A DNA stretch of 64,000 bases from assembly GCA_024397995.1 (NCBI GenBank), contig CP073746.1:3346001-3410000 (forward strand). Direction: 5' to 3'. Source of the stretch: a bacterium SCSIO 12827. GTDB lineage: Bacteria; Pseudomonadota; Alphaproteobacteria; Rhodospirillales; Casp-alpha2. Each line of letters starts with the position of its first letter. Positions within the stretch are counted from its first letter, which is position 1. The notes under the pieces are model-generated. The model saw only the letters and a list, made by a program, of their open reading frames with translations. It was not told the DNA's origin and did no database searches. The translations under genes and the position numbers were made by a program. This document shows positions 25,011-35,990 of the stretch, piece after piece.

Positions 25011-25634
25011 TCAGAATCGCTGTTCCGCCGTGACGATCAGGCGAAACGGGCCGCCCGGCGTCCAATCTTCGAACGGATAACAGGTGATCAAGGTCAACAG
25101 GTTTGCCTCCGGATGCAGCATGACCTGTTCGCGGCGCGTGTCGATGACCCGGCGTTCGACGATGCGATAGCCGCTTTTGGCGCCCGACGGTTGTTCGATC
25201 CCGATCAGGTCGCCGACACGGGCATCCTTCAGATAGGCGAAATGGGTGTCGCGATGGGCCGAAACGATGCTGTGCCCCGGTTGCCCCGGCAGGGCGGTAC
25301 CATCGACATGACCAGGCCCGAAGGCCAGCGTGCTGCCCGACGCCCCGGTGAGCACGATGCTCGACGATTTCAGCCGATCGATACCGAGCCGCGCAACCGG
25401 CGTCATGTCGGCCCATGGCCAGGGCCGGGCCAGCACGCCCGAGGGGGCCTGATTGGCCCGCGACTGGTCCCAAGCATGTTCCAGCAGCATCTGCGCCGCC
25501 CAGGCCTTGGCCGGGATATAGGCCCCCCAGGCAAAAAGACCCAGGCCGGCGGCGGCCATAAGAACAGCCGCCGGCCTGGAAGGTGCCTTGGAGGCAGGGA
25601 GCAATCGCGAAATATGGGCGGCCAAGGCCATCAA
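25011..25634 (-). CDS. Class GN sortase (proteobacterial sortase)
   Basis: 207-aa membrane-anchored sortase. One N-terminal helix (about 22-42) and a sortase domain with catalytic H127 (SAHRDTHF), C185 (LITCYPF) and R198 (GPFRLIV). Sortases cleave a C-terminal sorting signal and transfer the protein to a nucleophile. In Gram-negative bacteria this class is encoded with a single dedicated target, here the upstream VIT-VWA protein, whose stop it overlaps by 4 bp (ATGA). The nucleophile and final location are unknown. Confidence 0.92.
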   Translation of the reverse strand: MMALAAHISRLLPASKAPSRPAAVLMAAAGLGLFAWGAYIPAKAWAAQMLLEHAWDQSRANQAPSGVLARPWPWADMTPVARLGIDRLKSSSIVLTGASGSTLAFGPGHVDGTALPGQPGHSIVSAHRDTHFAYLKDARVGDLIGIEQPSGAKSGYRIVERRVIDTRREQVMLHPEANLLTLITCYPFEDWTPGGPFRLIVTAEQRF

Positions 25635-28021
25635 TCCGCCCCTTCCGTTCCCCGACGTCGGCGCGGCCGCGGACCACGCCAGCCGAGCGCAAGAATGGCG
25701 AGGGCGGCGACCACGAACAGCAGGCCGAGCCCCATGTAGGCATGGGCCGGGGTCGCCGTCTGGGGAGTGGCCGCCAACGGCGTGCCGGAACCGGCGGCCG
25801 CGAGATGGGCGCGCATGGCCGGGTCCGTCCGATCAAAGGCCAGGGTTGCCGCCTGTCCGGCCGGCACCGGAGCAGCCGGCGCCATGGTCTTTTGCGGGCC
25901 CGGCACAGGGGAGGACACGGGTGCTGCGGAAGATCCTTCCAGGCCCGAACGGTCTTGGCCGGCCGGCAGGTTGACCGGCACCTGGGACGTCGCCATCGGC
26001 GTGCCGGCGGGACGGCCCGGTTCCGCATCAACGGCGACCAGGCTGGTGAACTTGCTGATCAGGCCCAGGGTCAATGCCGTATCGACGATTTCCCGGCGGA
26101 TTTCGACGCGGGCGGCGTCCGCGTCCTTGGGTTCAAGATGCAGGCTGGCCGTCCGCATGTTCGCCATAAGTTGGCGGATCTTTTCGCGCCCCCACAGGCC
26201 CGCCACTCCGGGTGCTGCGGCACCGCCGGTAATGGTCACCGACTGTTCCCAAAAGCGCCCGCCCAGATGGCCGGCGACCTTCAGTTCCGGCCCGGCCCCG
26301 TTCAGTTTCATCAATGCGACCAGCGGTTCGCCCGCATAAAGGTCCGGCAGTGGCCGGGGCCAAACCTCGACCGAATGGGTTCCGCCCTGGGGCCACGTCA
26401 GGGTCACGTCGGTCAGGGCCGGGCGTTCCAGCTTGAGGAACAGCTCGGCCATACGTTCCTGAATTTCGTCGGCTGCCTGAATGAACGTATAGGTGCCGCG
26501 TCCGGCGCGGGCGGCGCGGGTCATCAGGAAGCCGTTGGGGGCCGATCCGATGCCGACCGTGAACAGGCGAGCAGCGCCGATGCGACCGTTGATGAGGGAC
26601 AGCAGGCGGTCCTCGTCGCCGACGGCGCCGTCGGTGATCAGCACGATCTGCTGCAGGCGGGTGCGGCCCTCGGGTGCCGCGTCTTCGGCCCCGCTGTCGA
26701 CACCGGCAAGCGCCGCCGTGACCGCGTTGGTGATCTCCGTGCCGCCTTCGGCCTCAAGCCCCCGCACATAGGCCTTGGCACGATCAATGGCCGCCGTGTC
26801 GGCGGTCACCGGCAAGGGCGTCAGATCCGAATAGCCCGAGGCAAAGCGGATGATGCGAAAACGATCTGCCAACGTCAGGCGGTCGAGCGCCATGACCAGG
26901 GCGTCCTTGGCCTGGGTCAGTGAGGTCCCCTTCATGGAGCCGGAGGTATCGATCACGAAGGTCACATCGCGGGCCGGCCGGGGCAGGTTCAGTCCGGCCC
27001 CGCCGGACACGGGCGGCATAAGCATGAGCAGGCCGTAAGTTTCATCCCCAACCTGCTCCCAGAAGAACCCAGCCTGCGGAGCAGCCCCCGCCTCGGCCGG
27101 TGCCCAGCGCAGGATGAAATCACGGTCAGCAGGCACGGCGTCGCCATCCAGGCGCACGACGGCTCGGCCAGAATCCGGGCGCGTCACGGTAACGTCGTGG
27201 CCGGGACTGGTGATCTTGCCGATATCGAAGCCGGCGGCCAGAGCGACCTCAAGCGTGACCGGATTGCCCTTGCCGGCCCCTTCATCGCGCAGCGGCGGTG
27301 TGATTTTGGAGGCATCGGGCACCCGATCCGTGTCCTGGGCCCAGCCCGTGCCGCCCGCGAAGTTCACGGGATGTGCACGGCCGGGGATATAGCGCGGCCC
27401 CACGACCAGCGGCAGACGCAGGGTGAACTGCCCGTCGCGGAAGGTCAGGCGTTCCTGAAATTCGATGGCGACGGTGACTTCCTCGCCAGGCCCCAGGTTG
27501 GCGACGGCGGTGGTGAAGATGTTGGGCCGCTGCTGTTCGACCAAGGATGCCCGGCGCCCGGCGCTTTTCGCCGCCGTATACAGGCGCCGCGCCTCGGCCC
27601 GTTCCTTGATTTGGCCCACGGTCACGCGCCCGCCGACGATCATCTTCAGACGGTCGACGGCACTGTCCGGCGGTAGGGGATAGGTATAGATGGCTTCGGT
27701 CCAGCGCGCCGTTGGGTTGCGAAAATGGTGGGTGACGGTAAAGCGCGCGATCAGGCCCGAAACCTGGACCTTGATGTCCGTGCCCAGCAGCGGCACGGCC
27801 CGCACCCGGGTATCGCCGCCTTCATCCTGTCCCCCGTCATCCCCGGCCGGCAGAAACAGGCCGCCCAGGTCCATGGCCGCAGCCGACACAACCGCCGACC
27901 GTCCGGCCGAACCATCAGCACGCGCCGATGACGTCGCCATGATGGTCATCAGAACCAAGGTAACGGCCAAAGCCAGAGGAAAGGCCCACCAGCGGCGGCC
28001 GATGACGGTGACGATGGGCAT
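25631..28021 (-). CDS. Sortase target protein with VIT and von Willebrand A domains
   Basis: 796-aa exported protein. Signal peptide 1-35 (AFPLALAVTLVLMTIMATSS, then ARA). VIT (inter-alpha-trypsin inhibitor-like) domain about 70-200. VWA domain about 350-530 with the MIDAS motif DTSGS (D358, S360, S362). The C terminus has a proline/alanine-rich stalk, then a sorting signal: TPQTAT (752-757, resembling LPxTA-type signals of this class), hydrophobic helix (about 762-781) and basic tail (RPRRRRG). It matches the marine proteobacterial sortase target family. Probably a surface or periplasmic adhesion or matrix-binding protein; the ligand is unknown. Confidence 0.92.
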   Translation of the reverse strand: MPIVTVIGRRWWAFPLALAVTLVLMTIMATSSARADGSAGRSAVVSAAAMDLGGLFLPAGDDGGQDEGGDTRVRAVPLLGTDIKVQVSGLIARFTVTHHFRNPTARWTEAIYTYPLPPDSAVDRLKMIVGGRVTVGQIKERAEARRLYTAAKSAGRRASLVEQQRPNIFTTAVANLGPGEEVTVAIEFQERLTFRDGQFTLRLPLVVGPRYIPGRAHPVNFAGGTGWAQDTDRVPDASKITPPLRDEGAGKGNPVTLEVALAAGFDIGKITSPGHDVTVTRPDSGRAVVRLDGDAVPADRDFILRWAPAEAGAAPQAGFFWEQVGDETYGLLMLMPPVSGGAGLNLPRPARDVTFVIDTSGSMKGTSLTQAKDALVMALDRLTLADRFRIIRFASGYSDLTPLPVTADTAAIDRAKAYVRGLEAEGGTEITNAVTAALAGVDSGAEDAAPEGRTRLQQIVLITDGAVGDEDRLLSLINGRIGAARLFTVGIGSAPNGFLMTRAARAGRGTYTFIQAADEIQERMAELFLKLERPALTDVTLTWPQGGTHSVEVWPRPLPDLYAGEPLVALMKLNGAGPELKVAGHLGGRFWEQSVTITGGAAAPGVAGLWGREKIRQLMANMRTASLHLEPKDADAARVEIRREIVDTALTLGLISKFTSLVAVDAEPGRPAGTPMATSQVPVNLPAGQDRSGLEGSSAAPVSSPVPGPQKTMAPAAPVPAGQAATLAFDRTDPAMRAHLAAAGSGTPLAATPQTATPAHAYMGLGLLFVVAALAILALGWRGPRPRRRRGTEGAD

Positions 28022-28223
28022 GGCGTACTTCTCTCCCGGCGAAATTCCGCCTGACGCGGTTCGGCATGGCCGCCCGTAATGCTGCGTTCCAGCGGGCGGC
28101 GGTTCGATGCATTGAAGAGGGAGAGTGCGGCGGCCCTAGGGTTCACCCAAGACCATTTGGGGGCAGTCAGGCCGCGATTTCGCCATAGTTCCCACGCGGG
28201 GAGGAATTGTTCCGTTCCCAGGG

Positions 28224-28283
28224 CTTCAACATGGCCCGAAAACGATCTAGTTTACGCGCCATCCAGATGGAACCGGGTTGAAG
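28224..28283 (+). promoter_or_regulatory. Structured leader overlapping the metY ribosome binding site
   Basis: CTTCAAC (28224-28230) pairs perfectly with GTTGAAG (28277-28283). The 3' arm covers the first half of the Shine-Dalgarno AAGGAG (28281-28286) of metY. Inside are CCG/CGG (28236-28238 with 28274-28276) and the hairpin CCAT-CCAG-ATGG (28259-28270). This could be a translational switch. It does not show the conserved SAM-II core that I know, so no riboswitch class is assigned. The remaining 28022-28223 gap holds no recognised gene. Confidence 0.4.
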
Positions 28284-28293
28284 GAGACATCCC

Positions 28294-30943
<2,650 letters not shown>

Positions 30944-30954
30944 CCGCCAGACAG

Positions 30955-31815
30955 GTGACATTGGGATTGTCCCCAAGGCGACGTCATCTATCGCGGGCCG
31001 TGGTCTTGGCCGTTATCGTTCTTGTTGCCGCCGTCCGGCCTGCCCAGGCCGACCTGGCCGAGGCGCAGGCCGCCTATAACGCCGGCGATTTCGCTGCCGC
31101 CTTCAAGAACCTGAAGCCCGCCGCCGAAGGCGGCGACGCCGAGGCCCAAACCCTGATCGCCGGCATGTACGCCCGCGGCCAGGGCACCGCGGCCGACCTT
31201 GGCGAAGCCGCGCGCTGGTACGGCTTGGCCGCCGACCAGGGGCATCTTTACGCCACCACCATGCTGGGCTGGTTCCACATGCGCGGCATCGGCGTCGAAC
31301 AGGACGCGGTCAAAGGATACCGTCTATTGTCGCGGGCAGCGGCGCGGGGCCAACCACGCGCCGTGGAAATGAAACAGGCCGTGGCTGAAAAGGCGCTCGC
31401 CGGTCTCGACGATTTGGTGACCACGGAAGCGCAAAGCCAGTCCATCGACCGCCGCGCCGCCTACTTCCGGATCGGCCGGAGCTTCGCCCTCGGCCACGGC
31501 GTGCCGCGTTTGCCGGAGGTCGCCGCCGAGGCCTTCCACCGCGCGGCGGACCTGGGCCACCGCGACAGCCAATACGAATACGCACGAAGGCTGGATACTG
31601 GCGACGGAGCCCCGGAAGACGCCAAAGCGGCCTTCACCTGGTTCAAAAAGGCGGGCGAGCAGGGCCATGCGGACGCCCTCGCCATGGTTGGAAAGGCCTA
31701 CCTGACCGGACGCGGCACGGCCCCCGACCGCCATCAGGCGATGGTCGCAATCACCCGGGCACGGGCCGCAGGCTCCCCCATCGCTAAACTAATACTGGAA
31801 GACATGAGCAAATGA
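30955..31815 (+). CDS. Exported Sel1-like repeat protein
   Basis: 286-aa protein with a basic N terminus and signal peptide (VVLAVIVLVAAVRPAQA, about residues 16-32). At least five Sel1-like repeats follow (for example AQTLIAGMYARGQGTAAD, and KAYLTGRGTAPD near the end). Sel1 repeats are helical scaffolds for protein contacts. GTG 30955 is used as start; no ATG fits the signal peptide. It overlaps the next gene by 4 bp (ATGA). Function unknown; periplasmic by inference. Confidence 0.8.
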   Translation: MTLGLSPRRRHLSRAVVLAVIVLVAAVRPAQADLAEAQAAYNAGDFAAAFKNLKPAAEGGDAEAQTLIAGMYARGQGTAADLGEAARWYGLAADQGHLYATTMLGWFHMRGIGVEQDAVKGYRLLSRAAARGQPRAVEMKQAVAEKALAGLDDLVTTEAQSQSIDRRAAYFRIGRSFALGHGVPRLPEVAAEAFHRAADLGHRDSQYEYARRLDTGDGAPEDAKAAFTWFKKAGEQGHADALAMVGKAYLTGRGTAPDRHQAMVAITRARAAGSPIAKLILEDMSK

Positions 31816-32891
31816 CCTCGACGATCACCGCGTTTACGGCTGAACTTCTCCGCCTGCCGCTGGACCGCCCCGTGGGCGGATCCGGCGTGGCCCAGATCGA
31901 CGTCCTGGCCGTCGATCTGACGGACAGCGACGGCGCCACCGGCACGGGGTTCAGCTACTGCCTGAACGGCGGCGCAGGGGTCGTTCTGGCAGCAGCCCGA
32001 GATCTTTTGGAAACCCGTGTCCAAGGCCAAGCCGCCCATACGCCGGAAGCCCTGTGGCGGCACATGGCCGGGTCCCTCAACCGCATCGGTCGGGGTGCGC
32101 ACAACCTGGCCATGGCGGCCATCGACGTGGCCGCCTGGGACCTGCATGCCCGGCGCCTGAACCTGCCCCTGGGCATCGCCATGGGTGGCACCGCGCGCAG
32201 CCTGCCCGTCTACGGCTCCGCCGACCATCGCCCGGACCACAGCCCGGAAGAAACCCGTGATCTGGCCCTGGCCCAGGTCGCCCAAGGATTCGCCGGGGTC
32301 AAGCCGCGCCTTTCCGGGGACGGCACGGACGGCGCACGGCTGAGCACCCTGCGCGCCGCCCTGCCCGACCGGGTGCGTCTGATGGCCGACGTGAACGAAA
32401 AATGCGATCCGGCATCGGCCCTGCATCTGGCGGCGGCCTGCGCCGACGCCGGCTGCCTGTGGCTGGAGGAACCCCTGCCGGCCGGTGACACCATTGCCTT
32501 CGCCCGCCTGGCGGCGGCTTCGCCGGTCGCCATCGCCGCGGGTGAACACCTCCAGGGCATGTCCGAGGTCATGCCCTATTTGACGTCGGGCGCCCTGCAC
32601 GTCCTGCAACCGGACCTGGCCATGATGGGCGGCCTGACGCCTTGCCTCACGGCGGCGCGGGCGGCCGAGTCCTTCGGTCTGCCGGTCGCGCCGCATTTCC
32701 TGCCGTCCCTGTTCATCCATTTGGCGGCGGCGCAGCCCAACGTCACCTGGCTGGAGGATTTCCCCCTGCTGGAACCCCTATTCGAAATCGCGGCCAGGAC
32801 CGAGAACGGCGCCATGGCCCTGCCCACCCTGCCCGGCCACGGCATGGCCTGGGCCGAGGGGGCCAGGGAACGGTATCGTCTGGACGGCTGA
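31812..32891 (+). CDS. Enolase-superfamily enzyme (mandelate racemase/muconate lactonizing type)
   Basis: 359-aa protein with the enolase-superfamily capping domain and TIM barrel. Likely Mg ligands are D193 (ADVNEK), E219 (WLEEPL) and E245 (AGEHL), with H295 (PHFLP) as a candidate acid/base. The expected KxK pair on barrel strand 2 reads K164-P-R166, so the second lysine is arginine. This points to an acid-sugar dehydratase-like or other non-racemase subgroup. Substrate unknown. Translationally coupled to the Sel1 protein, which is an odd pairing. Confidence 0.75.
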   Translation: MTSTITAFTAELLRLPLDRPVGGSGVAQIDVLAVDLTDSDGATGTGFSYCLNGGAGVVLAAARDLLETRVQGQAAHTPEALWRHMAGSLNRIGRGAHNLAMAAIDVAAWDLHARRLNLPLGIAMGGTARSLPVYGSADHRPDHSPEETRDLALAQVAQGFAGVKPRLSGDGTDGARLSTLRAALPDRVRLMADVNEKCDPASALHLAAACADAGCLWLEEPLPAGDTIAFARLAAASPVAIAAGEHLQGMSEVMPYLTSGALHVLQPDLAMMGGLTPCLTAARAAESFGLPVAPHFLPSLFIHLAAAQPNVTWLEDFPLLEPLFEIAARTENGAMALPTLPGHGMAWAEGARERYRLDG

Positions 32892-32909
32892 ACGGGTGAC
32901 GAGCGGCGC

Positions 32910-33404
32910 TTAATCCGTGTCATCGGGGGCGTCGATGTCGACGGGCACTCCCGGCTTGGCCTTGGAGGCGCGAATCGACAGCGCCGATTTCACGTGGCTG
33001 ACATTGGGCGCGGCGGTCAGCTTGGTCGTCAGGAAGTCCTGATAGGCGTCCCAATCGGCGGCGACCACCTTCAGCAGGAAATCCGTTTCCCCCGCCAGCA
33101 TGTGACATTCGCGCACCTGGGGCCAGGCACGCACGGCATTCTCGAAGGCCTCAAGATCATGTTCCGCCTGGGAGTTAAGCCCGACCTGGGCAAACACGGT
33201 GACATTGAAGCCCAGCATCTTGGGTTCCAGATCGGCATGGTAGCCGCGGATGAAGCCTGCTTCCTCCAACGCCCGGACCCGACGCAGGCAGGGAGGGGCG
33301 GAAATTCCGGCGCGTTTCGACAGTTCCACGTTGGTCATGCGACCATCGTTTTGCAGGTCGCGCAGGATACGCCGGTCAATCTTATCCAGTTTCACGCGCT
33401 GCAT
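32910..33404 (-). CDS. Lrp/AsnC family transcriptional regulator
   Basis: 164-aa regulator with an N-terminal helix-turn-helix (LDKIDRRILRDLQNDGRMTN, about 5-24, then VELSKRAGISAPPCLRRV) and a C-terminal RAM ligand-binding domain ending in HVKSALSIRA. Family members respond to amino acids. It diverges from trxB; the AT-rich gap between them probably holds its own promoter and site. It is convergent with the enolase-like gene. Confidence 0.9.
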   Translation of the reverse strand: MQRVKLDKIDRRILRDLQNDGRMTNVELSKRAGISAPPCLRRVRALEEAGFIRGYHADLEPKMLGFNVTVFAQVGLNSQAEHDLEAFENAVRAWPQVRECHMLAGETDFLLKVVAADWDAYQDFLTTKLTAAPNVSHVKSALSIRASKAKPGVPVDIDAPDDTD

Positions 33405-33453
33405 GATCGTTTCCTAACCCCCGGGTCACGGCGAAATATTGTTGCGAAATTAT

Positions 33454-33461
33454 ATTATAAC
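33454..33461. promoter_or_regulatory. AT-rich divergent promoter region between the Lrp gene and trxB
   Basis: ATTATAAC gives TATAAT on the minus strand (33459-33454) and TATAAC on the plus strand (33456-33461). It lies in the only AT-rich stretch (about 33431-33465) of the 234-bp gap. TTGTT (33439-33443) and AACAA (33459-33463) flank it, as in sites of autoregulated Lrp proteins. Confidence 0.35.
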
Positions 33462-33587
33462 AACGCCGGGGGAAAGCCCTGTCGCTGGGCGCCTTCCCAT
33501 GGTTGCTGAAGATGTCCCCGTCGCTGGGCCGCTTGTCCTTGCACGGCGGCCGGGGCCCACTTATCTTAGGTCCCCAATCCGCCGTGA

Positions 33588-34619
<1,032 letters not shown>

Positions 34620-34630
34620 GCGGCGACAAC

Positions 34631-34669
34631 CGGCCCGGATGCATTAGGGAGCGCATCCGCGAAGGGCCG
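34631..34669 (+). other. Stem-loop between trxB and the LysR gene
   Basis: CGGATGC (34636-34642) pairs with GCATCCG (34653-34659), and CGGCC (34631-34635) with GGCCG (34665-34669). No T-run follows, so it may be an mRNA-stability or processing element, or an imperfect terminator, between the two genes. Confidence 0.45.
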
Positions 34670-34685
34670 ATCAGGGGGCTTTCCC

Positions 34686-35576
34686 ATGGATTGGGACAAA
34701 CTGCGGGTGTTTCACGCCGTCGCCGAAGCGGGTAGCTTTACCCGCGCGGGCGAAGATCTGCACCTCAGCCAATCGGCGGTCAGCCGCCAGGTCAGCGCGC
34801 TTGAGGAAAGCCTGCGGGTACCGCTGTTCCACCGTCATGCACGCGGGTTGATCCTGACGGAACAGGGCGAACTGCTGTTTCGCACGGCGCATGACGTGTT
34901 TTCCAAGCTGGCCATGGTCGAGGCACGCATCGCCGACAATAAGGACGAGGCCCAGGGGCCGCTCAAGGTGACAACCACCGTTGCCTTTGGCTCGATCTGG
35001 CTGACGCCGCGCATGCGCGAATTCAAGACTCTGTACCCGGACATCGCCATCAGCCTGGTGCTCGCCGACACGGAACTGGACCTCAGCATGCGCCAGGCCG
35101 ACGTCGCCATCCGCCTGGCCCCGCCGAAGCAGCCGGACCTGATCCAGCGCTACATCATGACCATGAACTACCATGTCTATGCGTCGGAAGAGTATCTGGC
35201 CGAACACGGCACGCCGGCCCGGCCCCAGGATTTGGACGACCACGACCTGGTCGTCTATGGCGACGATGCCCGCCCGCCGGTCGAAAACCTGAACTGGCTG
35301 CTGACCGCCGGCGCGCCGCCCGGCGCAACGCGAGAACCGGTTCTTCGGGTCAATTCCATCTATGGCATCTACCGCGCCGTGCAGTCGGGGCTCGGTATCG
35401 GCGCATTGCCCGATTACATGAGCCGCGAGGCCGACAATTTGAAGGAAGTGCTGCCGGAACTACGGGGGCCCTCGATCGAGGCCTATTTCGTCTATCCGGA
35501 AGAACTGCGCAATTCCAAGCGCATCACCGTGTTCCGCGACTTCCTGGTCGACCGCCTGAACCCGGAAAATTTCTAG
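34686..35576 (+). CDS. lsrB: LysR-type transcriptional regulator, LsrB/VtlR-like
   Basis: 296-aa LysR regulator. The N-terminal winged HTH (DWDKLRVFHAVAEAGSFTRA, then LHLSQSAVSRQVSALEE) and the following FHRHARGLILTEQGELL are nearly those I recall for LsrB of Sinorhizobium and VtlR of Brucella/Agrobacterium. The C-terminal substrate-binding domain starts near residue 95. In those bacteria this regulator activates an adjacent AbcR small RNA. Here two LysR-type boxes and a predicted small RNA lie directly downstream on the same strand. The redox or metabolite signal is unknown. Confidence 0.82.
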   Translation: MDWDKLRVFHAVAEAGSFTRAGEDLHLSQSAVSRQVSALEESLRVPLFHRHARGLILTEQGELLFRTAHDVFSKLAMVEARIADNKDEAQGPLKVTTTVAFGSIWLTPRMREFKTLYPDIAISLVLADTELDLSMRQADVAIRLAPPKQPDLIQRYIMTMNYHVYASEEYLAEHGTPARPQDLDDHDLVVYGDDARPPVENLNWLLTAGAPPGATREPVLRVNSIYGIYRAVQSGLGIGALPDYMSREADNLKEVLPELRGPSIEAYFVYPEELRNSKRITVFRDFLVDRLNPENF

Positions 35577-35635
35577 AATCCGCCGACGCGAACTTCACAA
35601 AATTCACAGCCGGCGGCGATTTTTTGTTACCCAAA

Positions 35636-35648
35636 TGCAATATTTGCA
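35636..35648. promoter_or_regulatory. LysR-type box 1 (TGC-N7-GCA)
   Basis: TGCAATATTTGCA is an inverted repeat of the T-N11-A type bound by LysR regulators, with arms TGCAA and TTGCA. It lies 60 bases after the lysR stop and about 88 bases before the sRNA -10. Its centre is 30 bp from that of box 2. Confidence 0.6.
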
Positions 35649-35660
35649 GGGCGATGAACG

Positions 35661-35683
35661 AGATATGCGTGAATTGCATATCT
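35661..35683. promoter_or_regulatory. LysR-type box 2 within a 23-bp palindrome
   Basis: AGATATGC (35661-35668) and GCATATCT (35676-35683) are perfect 8-bp arms around a 7-nt centre. The core TGC-N7-GCA (35666-35678) has the same form as box 1. Two such boxes about three helical turns apart are typical of LysR recognition and activation sites. Confidence 0.65.
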
Positions 35684-35736
35684 GGAATGCAGGTTTGTGA
35701 CTGGTATACCAAGCATGGCGGTTTATATAACCACCA

Positions 35737-35934
35737 TCCCGTCGCCGCCGATTGCTCCTAAGCGCTGTGGCAACGGAACGGATTTTGGGTCTCCTCCCAG
35801 ACCCACCCCGCCGGAGGTCATCCGGCACCGGGACCGCTCCCTGGCCCCCCAGGCCAGCGGCCCCAACGTCTCCCAGACGTGAAGCCTCCCTGTCAAACTC
35901 GCCGGTCCCTTCCCAGGGACCGGCGGTTTTTTTT
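35737..35934 (+). ncRNA. Predicted multi-hairpin small RNA with repeated anti-Shine-Dalgarno motifs (AbcR-like)
   Basis: An intergenic transcript of about 200 nt is predicted. A -10-like TTATATAAC (35723-35731) precedes it and a strong terminator ends it; the 5' end is an estimate. Hairpins: H1 TGGGTCT/AGACCCA (35786-35805, loop CCTCCC); H2 GCCGGA/TCCGGC (35810-35826); H3 CCGCT/AGCGG plus CCTGG/CCAGG (35834-35860, loop CCCC); H4 ACGTCT/AGACGT (35866-35880, loop CCC); then the terminator. Anti-Shine-Dalgarno elements: CTCC 35755, CTCCTCCC 35791-35798, CTCCC 35837, CTCCC 35870, CTCCC 35886, CTTCCC 35909. Position after an lsrB/vtlR-like gene matches AbcR (alpha-r15) RNAs, which silence transporter mRNAs with CU-rich loops. 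It is longer than AbcR (about 115 nt), so it may be a distinct family. Confidence 0.72.
35900..35934 (+). terminator. Rho-independent terminator of the predicted small RNA
   Basis: CGCCGGTCCCT (35900-35910), loop TCCC, AGGGACCGGCG (35915-35925), then G and eight Ts (35927-35934). A perfect 11-bp stem; the strongest intrinsic terminator in the window besides that of atpC. Nothing coding on the plus strand ends nearby, so it must serve a noncoding transcript. Confidence 0.92.
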
Positions 35935-35990
35935 ATGGGCCCCGGGTATGGCTGGCAGTGCTATAGCGCCGGGTCAAATAGTTGGCGGCG

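Noticed and set aside
28224-28293. SAM-II riboswitch before metY
   Set aside because: The conserved core and pseudoknot sequence that I know are not present; only a stem over the SD is supported.
35697-35882. A 61-codon frame overlapping the small RNA
   Set aside because: Proline/arginine-rich, no ribosome binding site, and it crosses all predicted stems; the RNA structure explains the sequence better.
35737-35934. 6S RNA (ssrS), tmRNA or SRP RNA as identity of the small RNA
   Set aside because: It is a row of short independent hairpins, not one long rod with a central bubble (6S). It has no tRNA-like ends or tag frame (tmRNA) and no SRP tetraloop motif.
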